A stretch of DNA of 64,000 bases. Source: Cladophialophora immunda (lineage: Eukaryota; Ascomycota; Eurotiomycetes; Chaetothyriales; Herpotrichiellaceae). Location: the NCBI RefSeq assembly GCF_000835495.1, contig NW_015622545.1, forward strand, positions 1,116,001-1,180,000, read 5' to 3'. Positions 44,453 through 55,756 of this stretch are shown one piece after another. Made by a program: the position numbers and the translations under genes. The notes under the pieces were generated by a model, which saw only the letters and a list, made by a program, of their open reading frames with translations, was not told the origin of the DNA and did not search any database. Within the stretch, counting starts at the first letter, position 1, and each line of letters opens with the position of its first letter.

Positions 44453-44868
44453 TGTGAGGGTTTAGAAAGAGTTCTATAACTAGCTAGCTAACCTAGTAAT
44501 AAGGAGGATAAATCTAAGGAGAGAGAAGGAAGGAATAGCTATCCTTCCTTTCTCCTTATATCCTTTAATACGCCGTAAGGAGGTAACTAGTATCCTTACC
44601 TCCTTACTCCTTCCTTATATACTTATTCTAGTCCCTTACCTTCTCCTATATATTTATTCTAACTCCTTATCTTCCCTTACGTATAGTATCTTAGCTATTA
44701 GAGTTCTATATCCCTTATACTATATACACCTTTAGCTAATTAAGAGATAGTATTTTACCTATATATTATATAGGTAAATCTTGACTAATTAGGAGGTAGT
44801 ATTTCCTAGCGTTAGTCTTATCGCTAGTTCGCCAGAACTGAGCCTTCTCCTAGGTTCAACTCATCACA
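44453..44868 (+). repeat. LTR-like repeat family B, copy A (416 bp)
   Basis: It runs from TGTGAGGGTTTAG to CATCACA. Family B copies share TGTGA...TCACA ends, 'gctagctaacctagtaataa', 'gaggtagtatttcctagcgt' and 'gagccttctcctgggttcaa'. This copy has two units of an internal ~31-bp repeat ('cttattctaactccttatct'). TG...CA ends and size suggest a solo LTR, but I find no target duplication here or at other copies, so the class is not certain. Confidence 0.65.
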
Positions 44869-45490
44869 CTACCTAACCTAAGGGTAAATTTACGCCTAGA
44901 ATATATAGAGATAAGAGACGCTAGGGGTAGGGTAGATAATCCCTTACTATATAGTCGTAGAGAAGGGGCAGTAAGGTAGCTATCGACCCTATAATCTAAG
45001 GTTAGATTTCGCCCTCTAAAAGTAACGAAGGTTTACGATAGAAGAAGGCTTATAGTAGAATAGAAGGATCTTAATAGAGATAGAAGGCTCATAATATAGA
45101 AGGTTCGTGATATAAATAAAGAGAACTTATATATAGTACGTATAGGTAGATTAGGCCTCTCTAAGGTATTATAAAGGTATATCTTAGGTATTTCGTAGGT
45201 ATCTTATCTTCTTCCTTAAGTACTACACTTTAGAATAGATCGATTATATATTTATTAATTATATTATAAGAAGAATCTTATAACTAAACCCTAATATCGA
45301 TACTAAGATATACGCTTTCTTAGTAGTAACGCGCTCCTTACTATTAGAAATAGAGCTAAGTTAGGCTATATTATAGGCTAAAAGGTAAGTCGTCACTAAG
45401 ATCGAGACATAAACCGATATAGCGAGTCTCGTTATTCACTAAGGTGGCCTCTTCCGCTACCCAAACCGTTTTATAAAATATAAAAATAAA
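44869..45490. other. RIP-type AT-rich stretch, unidentified
   Basis: Strong TpA excess and no readable frame. A small direct repeat ('agaaggatcttaatagagat', 'agaaggctcataatat') lies near 45,060-45,110. AT-rich composition ends sharply at about 45,490. Confidence 0.5.
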
Positions 45491-45868
45491 AATAACGTCA
45501 ACAGGAAAGGTAGAGAGGACGGCGGCTAAGGCAGCCTTCCAGACTAACTAGTGACTGCGGTAAAGCTTGGGATACGTGGTTGCCGATGCACGTCATCGAC
45601 TGGCTGGGCTGGGTCATCAGCAGCGGCTTCACGAGCAAAGAGGCCGTGTCGTCGACGAGCGTGGCGCCTCGGACCGTGTCTTGGGGAGTATTCAGGGAAA
45701 ATGCGTCATTTGTGGGAGCTGGGCTCTTCGCCCTGCTGTCGGCAGCACCACCAGAAGCACCAACCGGGGCCCTTCTCACCGCGCCCATGCGCCGTCTCTC
45801 CCGGCCTGGGGCCTGCTGCTCCTGGGTGGCCTCTGTCCGCGTCCTCTTATCCACATGGTCGTCATTGC

Positions 45869-46309
45869 TCACGCGGTTTTCTGGGCGCTTGAGGAAGCCT
45901 TCCGACCAAATTTACAAAGGAGCCGGTTTACAACGAAACCTGAACTCAACCTGGCCACATACACGGCGAAATAGAGCCTCATTGTGTACTCAGTGTGAGT
46001 TCCTATATTTACCCACAACGAGGATTCATTGATGTGAAAGCCACGAGCGTTGTTGGTAATCCCATCTACAATCTTCACTAGGTTTACAAGGCACTAACCT
46101 CGTATCACGACCACCGGCACATGTGGTGGACATGCAGGCGGGAGGTAAGAGACCTGCGAGTACTGTCCATTGCTCCAATAAGCCAAACGGGACCAGAAAG
46201 GAGACCTGGCGCATTTCCACGAGGCTGGGTTGGAGGAGCTGTCGTCGGTCATTGGCTGGGCTGATGATTGACCTATCACAAACAGGACCGGGAAGCTGAG
46301 CACAATCAA
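45869..46309 (-). CDS. Candidate small secreted protein, two exons
   Basis: The minus-strand ATG at 46,309 starts MIVLSFPVLFVIGQSSAQPM, a plausible signal peptide with cleavage near SSAQ. Exon 1 (46,309-46,099) would join exon 2 (46,065-45,869) across a very short GT-AG gap (46,098-46,066, 33 bp) that removes an immediate stop. The joined frame continues DGITNNARGFHINESSLWVN and YTMRLYFAVYVARLSSG, ending at TGA: 135 residues with few cysteines. A 33-bp intron is shorter than usual in ascomycetes, which is the main doubt. A further open minus frame (45,872-45,498) could be a later exon. No family is recognised. Confidence 0.3.
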
Positions 46310-46760
46310 GATCGCGCCAAGCCGGACCGCGCTAAGCTACTTTAGGCCGCACACGGTCCGCAGGAGAAAAGTATGCTTCTCGGATCCGAGAAGCATCCTC
46401 TCCTCATACTATGAGTTTTTGTCACTGCGGGATGTAAAAGGATACTTATTACCATGGAATCTATCTATCGCTGAGTACTGCCTATCTTCAATAAGGCATC
46501 CTTGACATGACCTGTTAGGACAACATAGGGGTGCGGAACGGAGTTAATATAGAGTTTCCGCTTCCAGGCCGTGCATGACGTATGCCCAGCAGAATCTGTC
46601 CCCAACATGCCGCAGTTAAAATTTGGTGGTGCCAAGCCACGGTCCTGAGTCATCCCCTGCAGGTCCTCACAAAAATTGTTCTGGGTATTTCAACCTCTTC
46701 ATCTCAGAAAATCCTTCTCGCTTCTCCCCGCTCCTCATACCGCGACAGGAAACGCACAAG
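46310..46760. promoter_or_regulatory. Upstream region of the deaminase-like gene
   Basis: This 450-bp normal-composition stretch separates the divergent candidate gene on the left from the gene on the right. It contains a short inverted repeat around 'gcttctcggatccgagaagc' (46,376-46,395), a perfect 20-bp palindrome whose role is unknown. No TATA box is called with confidence. Confidence 0.35.
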
Positions 46761-49383
46761 ATGGCCAAGGCACAGACACACACACACCCTGACCAGCACG
46801 AACCACTCAAGTTTGAAGAGCTCTTCCTAACGCAGGAAGAACATTTCACCATTCGTACGCTATCACAAATCCTGAAATGGACGGAATCCCTTGTTAGAGG
46901 CAAGGAGGTCCCGCACAGCGGGTATATGAAAAAGGATAAGAAAACGAAAGAGGAGAAGCAGCTCGAACATGCATCGACGTACAAAATCTTGAACAGCTTC
47001 TGCCAGGCTATTAATCGCGGCGGATCCGAGGTGATCGCGTTGTTACCTGGGCCTTTTACCGGAGCAGAGTTGACAGTATTCAGCGCGACTTCGACATCGA
47101 CGGGTAGGTCTACCAGATGAATTACTGGGAAAACCCGTTCTAACCACGTCTTTAGAAAATGAGAGCGACGAGACTCAAGACCTTTACTTTACTCGAAATC
47201 CTCAGCAAAACGAATTTCCGAGAGCAAGGGCCGAAGCCATCAAATATTCCGTCGATTTCGCCAGTTATGGAGTGCCATCAGGCTTTACGAATGACCCATT
47301 TGGCACTTATCTTGACTTAGTCAAGGAATACTCCTTCAAGATTCCCTTCGCCTTGGTGCCGCACTTAGCTTTGACGCTACTCAAACACGCTCACACCCAG
47401 TCCTCCAAACAAGCTGGCAAACATGCCTTCGACAACTTTGGCCTCTTGACGATGTGTCTCGGCTTCCCGCGACTATCTGCTCGATTCGACCTGGGTATTA
47501 AATCTCGAAACTTCTTCCAAGTCATCATGTTACTTGATGGCAGTCCACCGACCAGCGAAGATTTCGGATATCTTGCTGAGCGTTTGCAAGATCAAGATGC
47601 AGATTCCTATGCACTTGGAGACAGCATGAAAGATAAGACTTTCACACCCGTCCAAAGGGACCTCATATCTCAGTTCCTGCGCATCCAGCTCATTACGGCA
47701 GACGCCCCGCTACCGCAGAAATTCGACGCCCGAGGCCGACGATTCCTCGCCACTGTACTATGTTCATTGTTGAAGCTATTCCAAGACAAAGTGAAGAAGG
47801 CTAGGGACAGTCAGCCGTCAAGAAATCGGACAACACCATTCAACAGGGAAAGCTATGAGATAGCTATGATGTCGTTACTCAAACTCAACCAAGGTCTCTG
47901 GCTCTTCTTCACTCGGTTCCGAGACCAAATCAAGGAAATACTCGCATGGGTCGAAAACGTCTGTGGGCTTCGGAATGCAACCCTCATCAACACTTACTCC
48001 GAACATGGCGACCAGGATATTTTGTCTTCTAGCCCCGCACCGCCATCGGATCCAGATACCCCTCCTGCTGCAGAACAAGTTTCACAGCCCTCTACCCCGA
48101 CTTCAGGAATTGAGCAAGGAGTCGTTTCCCCTCGTACACCATCCCCCTCCTCAGACATTGTTTCCTCGCCACCATCGATCGGCGCGCTCAGTCCATCGGC
48201 GCCCCGCGATCAACCGCTTGAGTTAACGGCGCTAGACGACCTGACTGACGACGAAGCAAACGCAGAAGAAGTAATTGCAATCTGTGCCATCGAAGAAAAT
48301 CCGCGGTCGGGATGGCACGACACCTGCTTTCGATGGTTAGAGCTTGTTATCACTCACTACGAAGCGATTCGAAACGTCCATATTTGGTCACCAAGTCGGA
48401 GCTCCTCCATTGCGAAGTCGCTAAAGAGACTAGTGCCACGGGCAGAGATCCACACTCTTGAGGTAAAGTCCTCATACGCAGACCAACGTATGCGAAGTAT
48501 CAGCGAGGTACTAGAAGAGCTAGAAGAATCGCGCGTCGAACCCGAAGTTGCGGAATCCCTTAGAGAGTGGCTGGAGCGCTATACACACGAAGGAATTCAA
48601 GCTGCTAGACTCATTGGTATTCGGCCCCATGTTGATGCACAGTCTAAATGGGATGATCCAAAGTTCAAAGGTACCATGCATTGCGAGACCATTATGCTCA
48701 CACTGCATGCTCTGTCAATCAAAGGCATTTTTCCCGCTTCCACCGCCAGTGCCAGGGCGATATCAGATTGTCTCAAATCCCGCGACATCATCGTACCTCC
48801 GGAGATCATTGACAGATTCAAGACTATTGGCAATATACTTGCAGTCTCAAAGAGATGCTGTCCGGCTTGCAACTCCGTGGTGTCCGCCATCCGAGATTAC
48901 CAGCGTTCGAGCCGCCGAATTACGTACCCGGGGTATCATACTGTATGGTTTCCGATAGCACTACCGCCCTGGACACCCCGAAAGATTGGCCAAATCCTAC
49001 TGGACACTCTTTGGAAAGCTGTGCAGGAGCGCGCGGAACGTGTCCACGACGTAGTCGAAGCGGGGAAGAAGGTTCGATGCAAAACGCCGAGCGACGCATC
49101 CCACGAGGACATCGAGGTCGAACCATATGACACTGAGCAAATCTCGCCACCCCGTGATCATGTCTTGCAATATCAAGACACTCCATCTTGGTCCACTCAG
49201 AATGAGGATGAGGACCAGCAAGCAGGGGATGAAACGCCGAGGCCATTCAAGCGTACTATGCCTATTCTACTGGCACCAGGGGCGGTAGAGCCACCAACGT
49301 CGCCTAAGCGCTCGAGGAACGTATCACCGGGGGATTTAGAGACTGAGAGTTTATTGTCGCCAACGAAGAAGACTCGGAAATGA
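46761..49383 (+). CDS. OTT_1508-like deaminase-superfamily protein, two exons
   Basis: Exons 46,761-47,103 and 47,156-49,383 are joined over a 52-bp intron (GTAGGT...TTTAG with CTAAC branch site), giving 856 codons. The ATG has a good context (cacaagATGGCC). The C-terminal part carries MHCETIMLTLHALSIKG (His623, Glu625) and SKRCCPACNSV (Cys683, Cys686). Together these are the HxE and CxxC zinc-site motifs of the nucleotide/nucleic-acid deaminase superfamily, best matching the OTT_1508-like group known from Orientia, Wolbachia and many fungi. Members are inferred to deaminate bases; substrates in fungi are not known. Residues about 396-462 are a Ser/Pro-rich linker. The tail has basic SPKRSRN and PTKKTRK clusters, suggesting nuclear location. 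The N-terminal 390 residues are helical and unassigned. No RIP-type stops occur, although AT-rich repeat blocks lie on both sides. Confidence 0.8.
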
Positions 49384-49946
49384 TAACGCGTGGCATTATG
49401 GATTGATAGAAGAGCTTTCCACAAGGCACTGTAGGCAGGCCTCTCCTATTTTCCATAGACAGACCAGATCAGACAGATGAATACTTCTTACTTTTGTTTC
49501 CTTCTGTTCCTGCCGTAATAGGTGGTAGTAACGCCTTAAGCGTTAGTTCTAAGTTCTCCAATGTCTTCAAGAACCCGGTTTGTTTCCGCCGTGCGCGCGT
49601 TCATAGACTACGGAAACGCAGTCCCTTATTGTCCCAAAAAACATTCACATTCAGAACTCTGTCTCAACTAGCCACTCCCTTCAGTAGGTACTGACTTCGA
49701 GCTTAGGAATCAACTGTAGGAGTGCCTATTTCCTTTCCCCTTCTTCCTTTACTTCCGCTAAAACGTTTTCAACACTTAGACTCAGCTACTAGCGCTGCGA
49801 CTGGACAGCGTAAAGACCTAGTAAGAAGGACCTATACTATGCTTCGCTATCAAGCGTTTCCTTTTCTCATATCCTTGACTCTAAGCGGTCACTACTAGAA
49901 CTACCTAAGGTCGTCGACTTTTCCTAGTCTCCTTTTATAAGAGAAG
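49384..49946. other. Downstream flank, no gene
   Basis: 3' flank of the deaminase-like gene. TpA steps increase gradually from about 49,480 toward the repeats at 49,947. Only short frames are present. Confidence 0.4.
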
Positions 49947-50045
49947 TTTGAGGGTTTAGAAAGAGTTCTGTAACTAGCTAGCTAACGTAGTAATAAGGAG
50001 GATAAATCTAAGGAGGGCAAGAAGGAAGGAGGAACACTCCCTCTC
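49947..50045 (+). repeat. Family B LTR-like repeat, truncated copy B
   Basis: The first ~98 bp of family B ('tgagggtttagaaagagttc...gctagctaacgtagtaataa') are cut off where copy C begins at 50,046. Confidence 0.7.
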
Positions 50046-50430
50046 TATGAGGGTTTAGAAGGAGTTCTACAACTAGCTAGCTAATCTAGTAATAAGGAGG
50101 ATAAATCTAAGGAGAGAGAAGGAAGGAATAACTATCCTTCCTTTCTCCTTATATCCTCTAATGCGCTATAAGGAGGTAACTATTATCCTCACCTCCTTAC
50201 TCCTTCCCTTATATACTTATTCTAGCTCCTTACCTTCCCTTACGTACGGTATCTTAGCTATTAGGACTTCATATCCCTTATACCGTATACGTCTTAACTA
50301 ACTAGGAGGTAGTATTTCGCCTATACATTATATAGGTAAATCTTAACTAATTAGGAGATAGTATTTCCTAGCGTTAGTCTTGGCGCTGGTTCGCTAGAAC
50401 CGAGCCTTCTCCTGAGTTCAACCTATCATA
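50046..50430 (+). repeat. Family B LTR-like repeat, copy C (385 bp)
   Basis: Complete copy from TATGAGGG to TATCATA with moderate RIP. It has only one unit of the internal 31-bp repeat, like copy F. Confidence 0.7.
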
Positions 50431-50491
50431 CGAATAGTCTTTTAACTACTTATCCTATCCGCTATATAGAGGTATAAGTTATATTAGTGTC

Positions 50492-50782
50492 ACTGATAAC
50501 CCTAGGTAACTAGGTATATACGATATATACTTATACTTATACTTATATAGGGTAATAAAAAGAAATCTCGTACGTACGTAAAGTTAAATTAGATTTTAGG
50601 CTAAAGCTCTAGTTAGGATAATTTAAAAGTTATTATCGTCCTTATTATCTAACGATAATTCTATAGTCTCGTCCCTATTATTATTATCTATAGCTAATAA
50701 ATAACGTAACGTATAATTATACTACTTATAATTAGTATAGACTTCCCTAAAGTATTCTAGAAGTTAGTGACACTCTAGAAAA
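50492..50782. repeat. Possible MITE with AGTGTCACT ends
   Basis: 'agtgtcact' at about 50,493 is answered by 'agtgacact' at about 50,768-50,776, and a few following bases (TAAC, CTAG) also pair with gaps. The ~285-bp interior has no coding frame. The terminal match is short, and no target duplication could be read. Confidence 0.25.
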
Positions 50783-50916
50783 GATATTTGATAGTTTATA
50801 CACTAATTATTATACTAAACTAGTCGTACGCTATATAATTAAATTAATACGGCATTAATATAGGAGGGCTAATAGGACCTAAGCTACCTAACTATAATAT
50901 AGCTATAGATAAAGGC

Positions 50917-51333
50917 TGTGATGGGTTGAACCCAGGAGAAGGCTCGGTTCTGGCGAACTAGTGCCAAGACTAACGCTAGGAAATACTACCTCCTAATTAG
51001 TCAAGATTTACCTATATAATATACAGGCGAAATACTACCTCCTGATTAGTCAAGACGCATACAGTGCAAGGGACATAAAGTCCTAATAAGCTAAGATACC
51101 GTACGTAAGGGAAGATAAGGAGTTAGAATAAGTATATAAGGGAAGGTAAGGAGCTAGAATAAGTACGTAAGGGAAGGAGTAAGGAGGTGGGGACAATAGT
51201 TACCTCCTTATAACGCGTTAGAGGATATAAGGAGAAAGGAAGGATAGCCATTCCTTCCTTCTCTCTCCTCAGATTTATCCTCCTTATTACTAGGTTAGCT
51301 AGCTAGTTATAGAACTCTTTCCAAACCCTCATA
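50917..51333 (-). repeat. Family B LTR-like repeat, copy D (417 bp, inverted)
   Basis: It starts TGTGATGGGTTGAACCCAGG on the plus strand and ends CCAAACCCTCATA. It retains many CA/TG steps, so it is one of the younger copies. It has two internal 31-bp units. It lies in inverted orientation to copy C, with 486 bp between them. Confidence 0.75.
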
Positions 51334-52066
51334 TTGGCTATATTAAGACCTAGTATTACTAGAGGCTAACGACTTTAAGGACTATAGGTGTACAGAGCTA
51401 ACTCCTACCTATATACGAGTAAAAGCGGTACTCGCTATAATACTAAATTAGTAGTAGTAAGGGTAGTAGCGGCCTAGGCCATATCCTAATGGATAATAGC
51501 TAATCGATCGTTATTCCTACTCTTTATATTAATATCGTACGCTATTAAAGGGGGGGGGAGGATTAGATCGTATTATGCTATTATAAACACTAACATAATT
51601 AAGTTAGTAAGTATCTGATAATTAGGGACTAAGTACGTATAATTAGTGATAGTAGTAATAGTAGTAGTAGCGATAGTAGCGGTGACGGTAGTAGTATTAG
51701 TGATTAGTAGAAGGAAAGAATTTTAGGGGCGAAAAGTTTTCGCTTATGTGCTGTACGTGACTAGGTCTTAGTGTACGGAAATACTAAGAGTATTACTAAA
51801 ATACTAATACATTCTGATCTATATTAGGTATTGTATCGTGCTTATCAATACGGTATCGAAAACCACCCTGGCTAGACACGCCGCAACGACAGTGGTTGTT
51901 GTTAAGCCGTCGGAACCTCCTTTATATGCCGCCTCCTTTACATACCGGTTTTCTCAGGTATGAGCCTATTAGGCGGCCTCCGACTATAGTCGCGAAGATG
52001 GCGATATTAGTGTACGTTCTCAATATACTTAGTGTAGTTAGAGTCAATATAGTCGTTAGTCGTGGT
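51334..52066. other. AT-rich stretch with AGT-repeat, no gene
   Basis: It contains a degenerate (agt)n run at 51,645-51,710 and a G9 run near 51,549. A 65-codon plus frame at 51,896-52,093 has hydrophobic wording but no support. Confidence 0.45.
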
Positions 52067-52672
52067 TTACTTAACGGATTTATAGTAGATTAGGCATACC
52101 ACTATCATAAGTATTTCATAAGTTAATGTATTCGAATCCAGAAGTAAGCCGTTACTCTCACCCTCTATTACTTAATAGATATTGACTCGGTAAGCCTACG
52201 TAACTCTACGGTACTACTACTTATCCACTATATATTCGCCGTTATCTAAAGCTTCGCTAACTATCTCTATTAACCACTCCCTACTAGACTTCTCTATTTT
52301 AGCCCGCTTATCCGTATCGATAGGCTAGAACATTATAACTATAGCCTTAAGGTCTCCGTTCGCCTTAGCTAACGTATTAAACTCGTTAGCATTTATAGAT
52401 TTCACGATTCCTCCTTACTCTTCGGTCTAGATCTTTAAGGTAGCTACCTAAAGAGTTAAGAATAGCGATATTCGAAATTAGTTATTTCCCTAGTTAATAA
52501 GGACCTAGGCTATATTAAACGTAGGTTTTAGTAGCTCTTCTTTCTTCTTAGTAGAGTAGATAAGGATTTTTAAAGTAACGGTATCCTAAGTAGCTATATC
52601 TAAAGTAGTAGTCGCGAGAGGATTATTCGGAATAGTAAGGTTTATTCTAACTAATATACCTAATTCGTACAT
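52067..52672 (-). pseudogene. RIP-degraded unidentified ORF, about 200 codons
   Basis: On the minus strand a frame from ATG 52,672 to TAA 52,067 stays coherent if TAA/TAG are read as former Gln. Clear pieces are MYELGILVRINLTIPNNPL, STKKKEELLKPTFNIA, SINANEFNTLAKANGDLKAI and IEKSSREWLIEIVSEALDNG. The frame needs no indel. It is charged and helical, and could be a retroelement gag-like or accessory protein; no motif allows an assignment. No LTR or pol is attached. Confidence 0.45.
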
Positions 52673-54127
52673 AAGATAGAGATACTTAGAGTACTCTAGA
52701 AACTAAGATCGTAAAATAGGTGAATTTATTATATATAAGGAGAAAGATAAAGATAGATAGAGCGCCTAGAGTATAAAACATCGTAAGGTTATATATATAG
52801 GCGCGAAGTACGCTAATATATAATAGGAAAGAGACCCTTTATATCCGAGAGCTATTTAGCGCGGGCGCTAACGAAAAAGAGAAATAGAAGAGGTTCGTAG
52901 TGAGAGATGATAAATAGAGGCGTAGGCGTCCTTAAGAAAGACGGAATTAAGGCTCGTTTATCACTCCTAGTGTGAGGGAGGGGCCTAAGTAGCTAATAGA
53001 GTTAGTGTGTAGGAGTGCTAAGCGATAAAAGTTGAAATTCCGGAAGTTCTCTCTAGCATTTAGAGTGCACTAGGTATTAGGTGCTAGGTTCTAAGTGTCG
53101 CGCATAAAGTTTGAATTCCTAGGGGCTACTAGAGCGCTAGTGAGTTATCTAAAGTTTAAACTCTAGGAATGCTAGCCTACGCTAGCCTACGCTCAAGTAT
53201 GTTGATAGCCCGACGTTTACACTTTTTAACTTGCGTAACTTGGGCGTAGGCCACCTTTTTCCTAAAGGCTAAAAAGTTACACACCCTCACTAACTTAACT
53301 TAACTTAATATGCCTTAACATAACATCACACCCTTACTCTTATTAAAGTAGCTCGTGCACCTATATCTCGTCCGTCTTACTCACGTATCGTGTATCGTGT
53401 AGGCCGTATGTTATACAGCTAATATGATGGCGTGATAGTGTGCTATGTGCTTACATCGGTACCGGAGATGATTTTCGTGGCCGTGGCTGAGTAAGTGGCT
53501 ATAGGCGTCCACTTACTCTCGAGTGTATTTGCCTATACTACCTCTCTTCACAACCTATCATACTTAATCTAACATAAAGCCCTTATTATCGTCGATATAG
53601 CTGAGTAGTTCCTTACGATCGGATTACTATACCTCTAAGCGCGCTAGCTCGTATAGGAAGAGGGTGCCGGCTAGCTAGACCGCTAATCTACTTTCCGGCG
53701 TTGATTTCCGGATAGGCGGCGGTGGAGGTGAGGTCTTTTAGCCGCTATAATAGTGGCGGTGCGTTCGATTTATACTACAGTGGCAGCGGTAAATAGAGTC
53801 ACTAGGTAGGTACTTGAGTCTGAAGTCGCCTTCTAGGTCGGCGGTCCCGTATAGTATAATAGCGGGCGCTAAGTATATATATAACTCCGGCGTAGCATCG
53901 ATCAGGCTCTCTCGCACATGCCGTTAAAAGTGGCTAACGCCGTTAATGGTCATATAGAGAGAAGATAATCCTCCGCAGCGCGAATACTTAATTATGGAAA
54001 GAATGAAGAGCCTCGGCCTATAGCTAGCCATAGAGAAGCTTCTGCTAGAAGTGGCCGATAAAGAGGTAATGCTATAGTGGTGTGTCGACGGTCTGGACGA
54101 TGCTTAGATAGGTATTACGATGCCTTA
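52673..54127. other. AT-rich and mixed stretch with dispersed-repeat relics
   Basis: Relics of the 14,951 family lie at about 53,218-53,290 and of the 16,975 family at about 53,340-53,410. 53,020-53,180 has two diverged copies of a 'taaagttgaattcc.ag' phrase. 53,700-53,800 is rich in GGCGGT. No gene is supported. Confidence 0.4.
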
Positions 54128-54289
54128 GGGTCAAATATCTATTAAGTATCCATCTCTTTCATAGTTCGTTATGTATGCTTTAGGGTTAAGTATCTATCTC
54201 TATTATAGTTTATTATGTATATTTGCCCTAGGGTTAAGTATGCATTAAGTATCCATCTCTTTCACAGTCCGTTCTATCTATCTGAATAA
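54128..54289. repeat. Three-unit tandem repeat ('agggttaagtatc')
   Basis: Units of about 55-65 bp contain 'tagggtcaaatatctattaa', 'tagggttaagtatctatctc' and 'tagggttaagtatgcattaa', each followed by 'catctctttca.agt.cgtt.tgtat' or a variant. Confidence 0.6.
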
Positions 54290-54612
54290 TCTGGATGGCC
54301 TTCCTAGTTGCCGTATAGATATTATAAGTGATCTTTTAAGCCGGATAGTCTTCCTCGTTATAGATGTTGTAAGTTAACGATGTTTCGAGGCTGAGGATAA
54401 CCTCGAGCCAGATAGTCTTCCTTATTATAGTCGAGGCCGAGGATAATTACGTTATAGATGGCCTTCCTAGTTACTATGTAGATGACCTTCCTCGTTATAG
54501 TGTAGATATTATAAGTCGTCTTTCGAGCTGAGGCTGAGGAGGTCTTCGTTAGGCTTAAATCTCCTTAGCTAGATAGTCCTACGGCATCATGTTAGTCTTG
54601 GGTTGGCTATAG
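54290..54612 (-). repeat. Left arm of a large inverted repeat (satellite theme)
   Basis: Reverse-complemented, this arm matches the start of the right arm at 55,757 onward, including 'ctatagc.aa.cc.agacta', 'ggactatcta' and 'taaggagatt..acctaacgaag'. It also shares the satellite words 'cttcctcgttatagat' and 'gaggctgagg'. The left arm has more G and C than the right, with differences of the RIP type. The two arms are separated by about 1.14 kb. Confidence 0.7.
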
Positions 54613-55499
54613 ATGCAGAAAGGATAGGATAGGACACACCTGCGCTAAGTGCTCCTCAGACTCGCTGATTTTGGCTCTTGTAGGCACGACCACGAGCTGG
54701 CCATAGTCAGTCAGTGAATGGCGTCGAGAATAAAACAAAGTAACATAAAGCAAAAACAAAGCAAAACACTATACTAACTGCGCTATAACTAGCAATATTC
54801 ACCCTGACATTATATGTACCCTAACATCATTCACACTATATCCCGTAGGGTAGATAAGGGTATTAGGGTATTGATTAAATGCCCTGTCTATAAACTGGGG
54901 GTGGACTACTTAACTGCGCTAGATAGACTACGGTGGACTGCGGTGGACTGCTTGACTATATTACGGATCCTCTAACCTTCGATAGGATACATTGGAAACT
55001 TACTCGTACGGTCTAACAGTAGGTGTAGGCTAGTAATAGTCGCTAACCATTCCATTTAAGCTAACTATAATCGGCGCTAGTCCATATAGTTTACTTATTT
55101 CATATCCTAATAAGCGATGCTATACCGGCGTAAGGTGGTGTGCGGGAGCCTTTAGGCTGAACAGCGGAGAGTAGCACAGTAGCATAGAGCAGTACAGCAT
55201 AGAGCAGGCAGAGGAGACCAGGTAGAGAAGCGTCAGGCCTAGGCAATGGTCGAGACTATCGAGGGACGGACGGTGGTGCGAGAGCGTAGGGTTGTCGAGG
55301 CTAGGTAGAGTAGAAGGGGGGCGTACTAATGAATACTCCCGACGTTAAGGGCGGCTCAAGGACCTAAGGGGGCTGCTAACTGGGCCAGGACCACATTCCA
55401 GGCCTTCCTAGGACTGACACCAGCGCCTAGTGCCTAGTGCCCAGTGCTACAGTGCCAGAGTGGGTCTGCGTCAAAAAATACTTAGATTATGCGAGTGCC
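54613..55499. other. Spacer of the inverted repeat, no gene
   Basis: It contains an inverted, RIP-altered copy of the TTTTG dispersed family (54,728-54,785), an 'agcatagagcagtacagca' low-complexity patch (55,170-55,210) and mixed-composition sequence. No gene is recognised. Confidence 0.45.
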
Positions 55500-55612
55500 C
55501 TTCTTACCCTCTACCATCTTGCCCTCTACTATCTTACCCTCTACCATCTTCCCCTCTACCATCTTACCTTCTACCATCTTATCTTCAACCCTCTACCCTC
55601 TACCCTCTACCT
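55500..55612 (+). repeat. 15-bp minisatellite (CCCTCTACCATCTTA)
   Basis: Five to six units of 'ccctctaccatctta' with single-base changes are followed by shortened 'ccctcta' units. It lies inside the spacer of the large inverted repeat. Confidence 0.9.
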
Positions 55613-55756
55613 ACGTCTCCAGAAGAAAATCTTCCTCGCCTTCTCGCTGATGCTAGAATCCCGTTTAATCGTAGTATATATAAGTATAATAACTACGTAC
55701 GTACCTAGCTCACCGTTACTTACTACTTATGTAGCGAGAGTTATCATACTCGTAAC

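Noticed and set aside
45498..45872. Independent 124-codon minus-strand gene
   Set aside because: It has no ATG at its start; if real it is more likely a later exon of the candidate at 46,309.
51896..52093. 65-codon plus-strand frame
   Set aside because: It overlaps the end of the longer RIP-degraded minus-strand ORF and has no supporting feature.
54128..54289. Telomere-like 'tagggtta' words
   Set aside because: They occur once per ~60-bp unit and not as tandem TTAGGG, and the position is internal.
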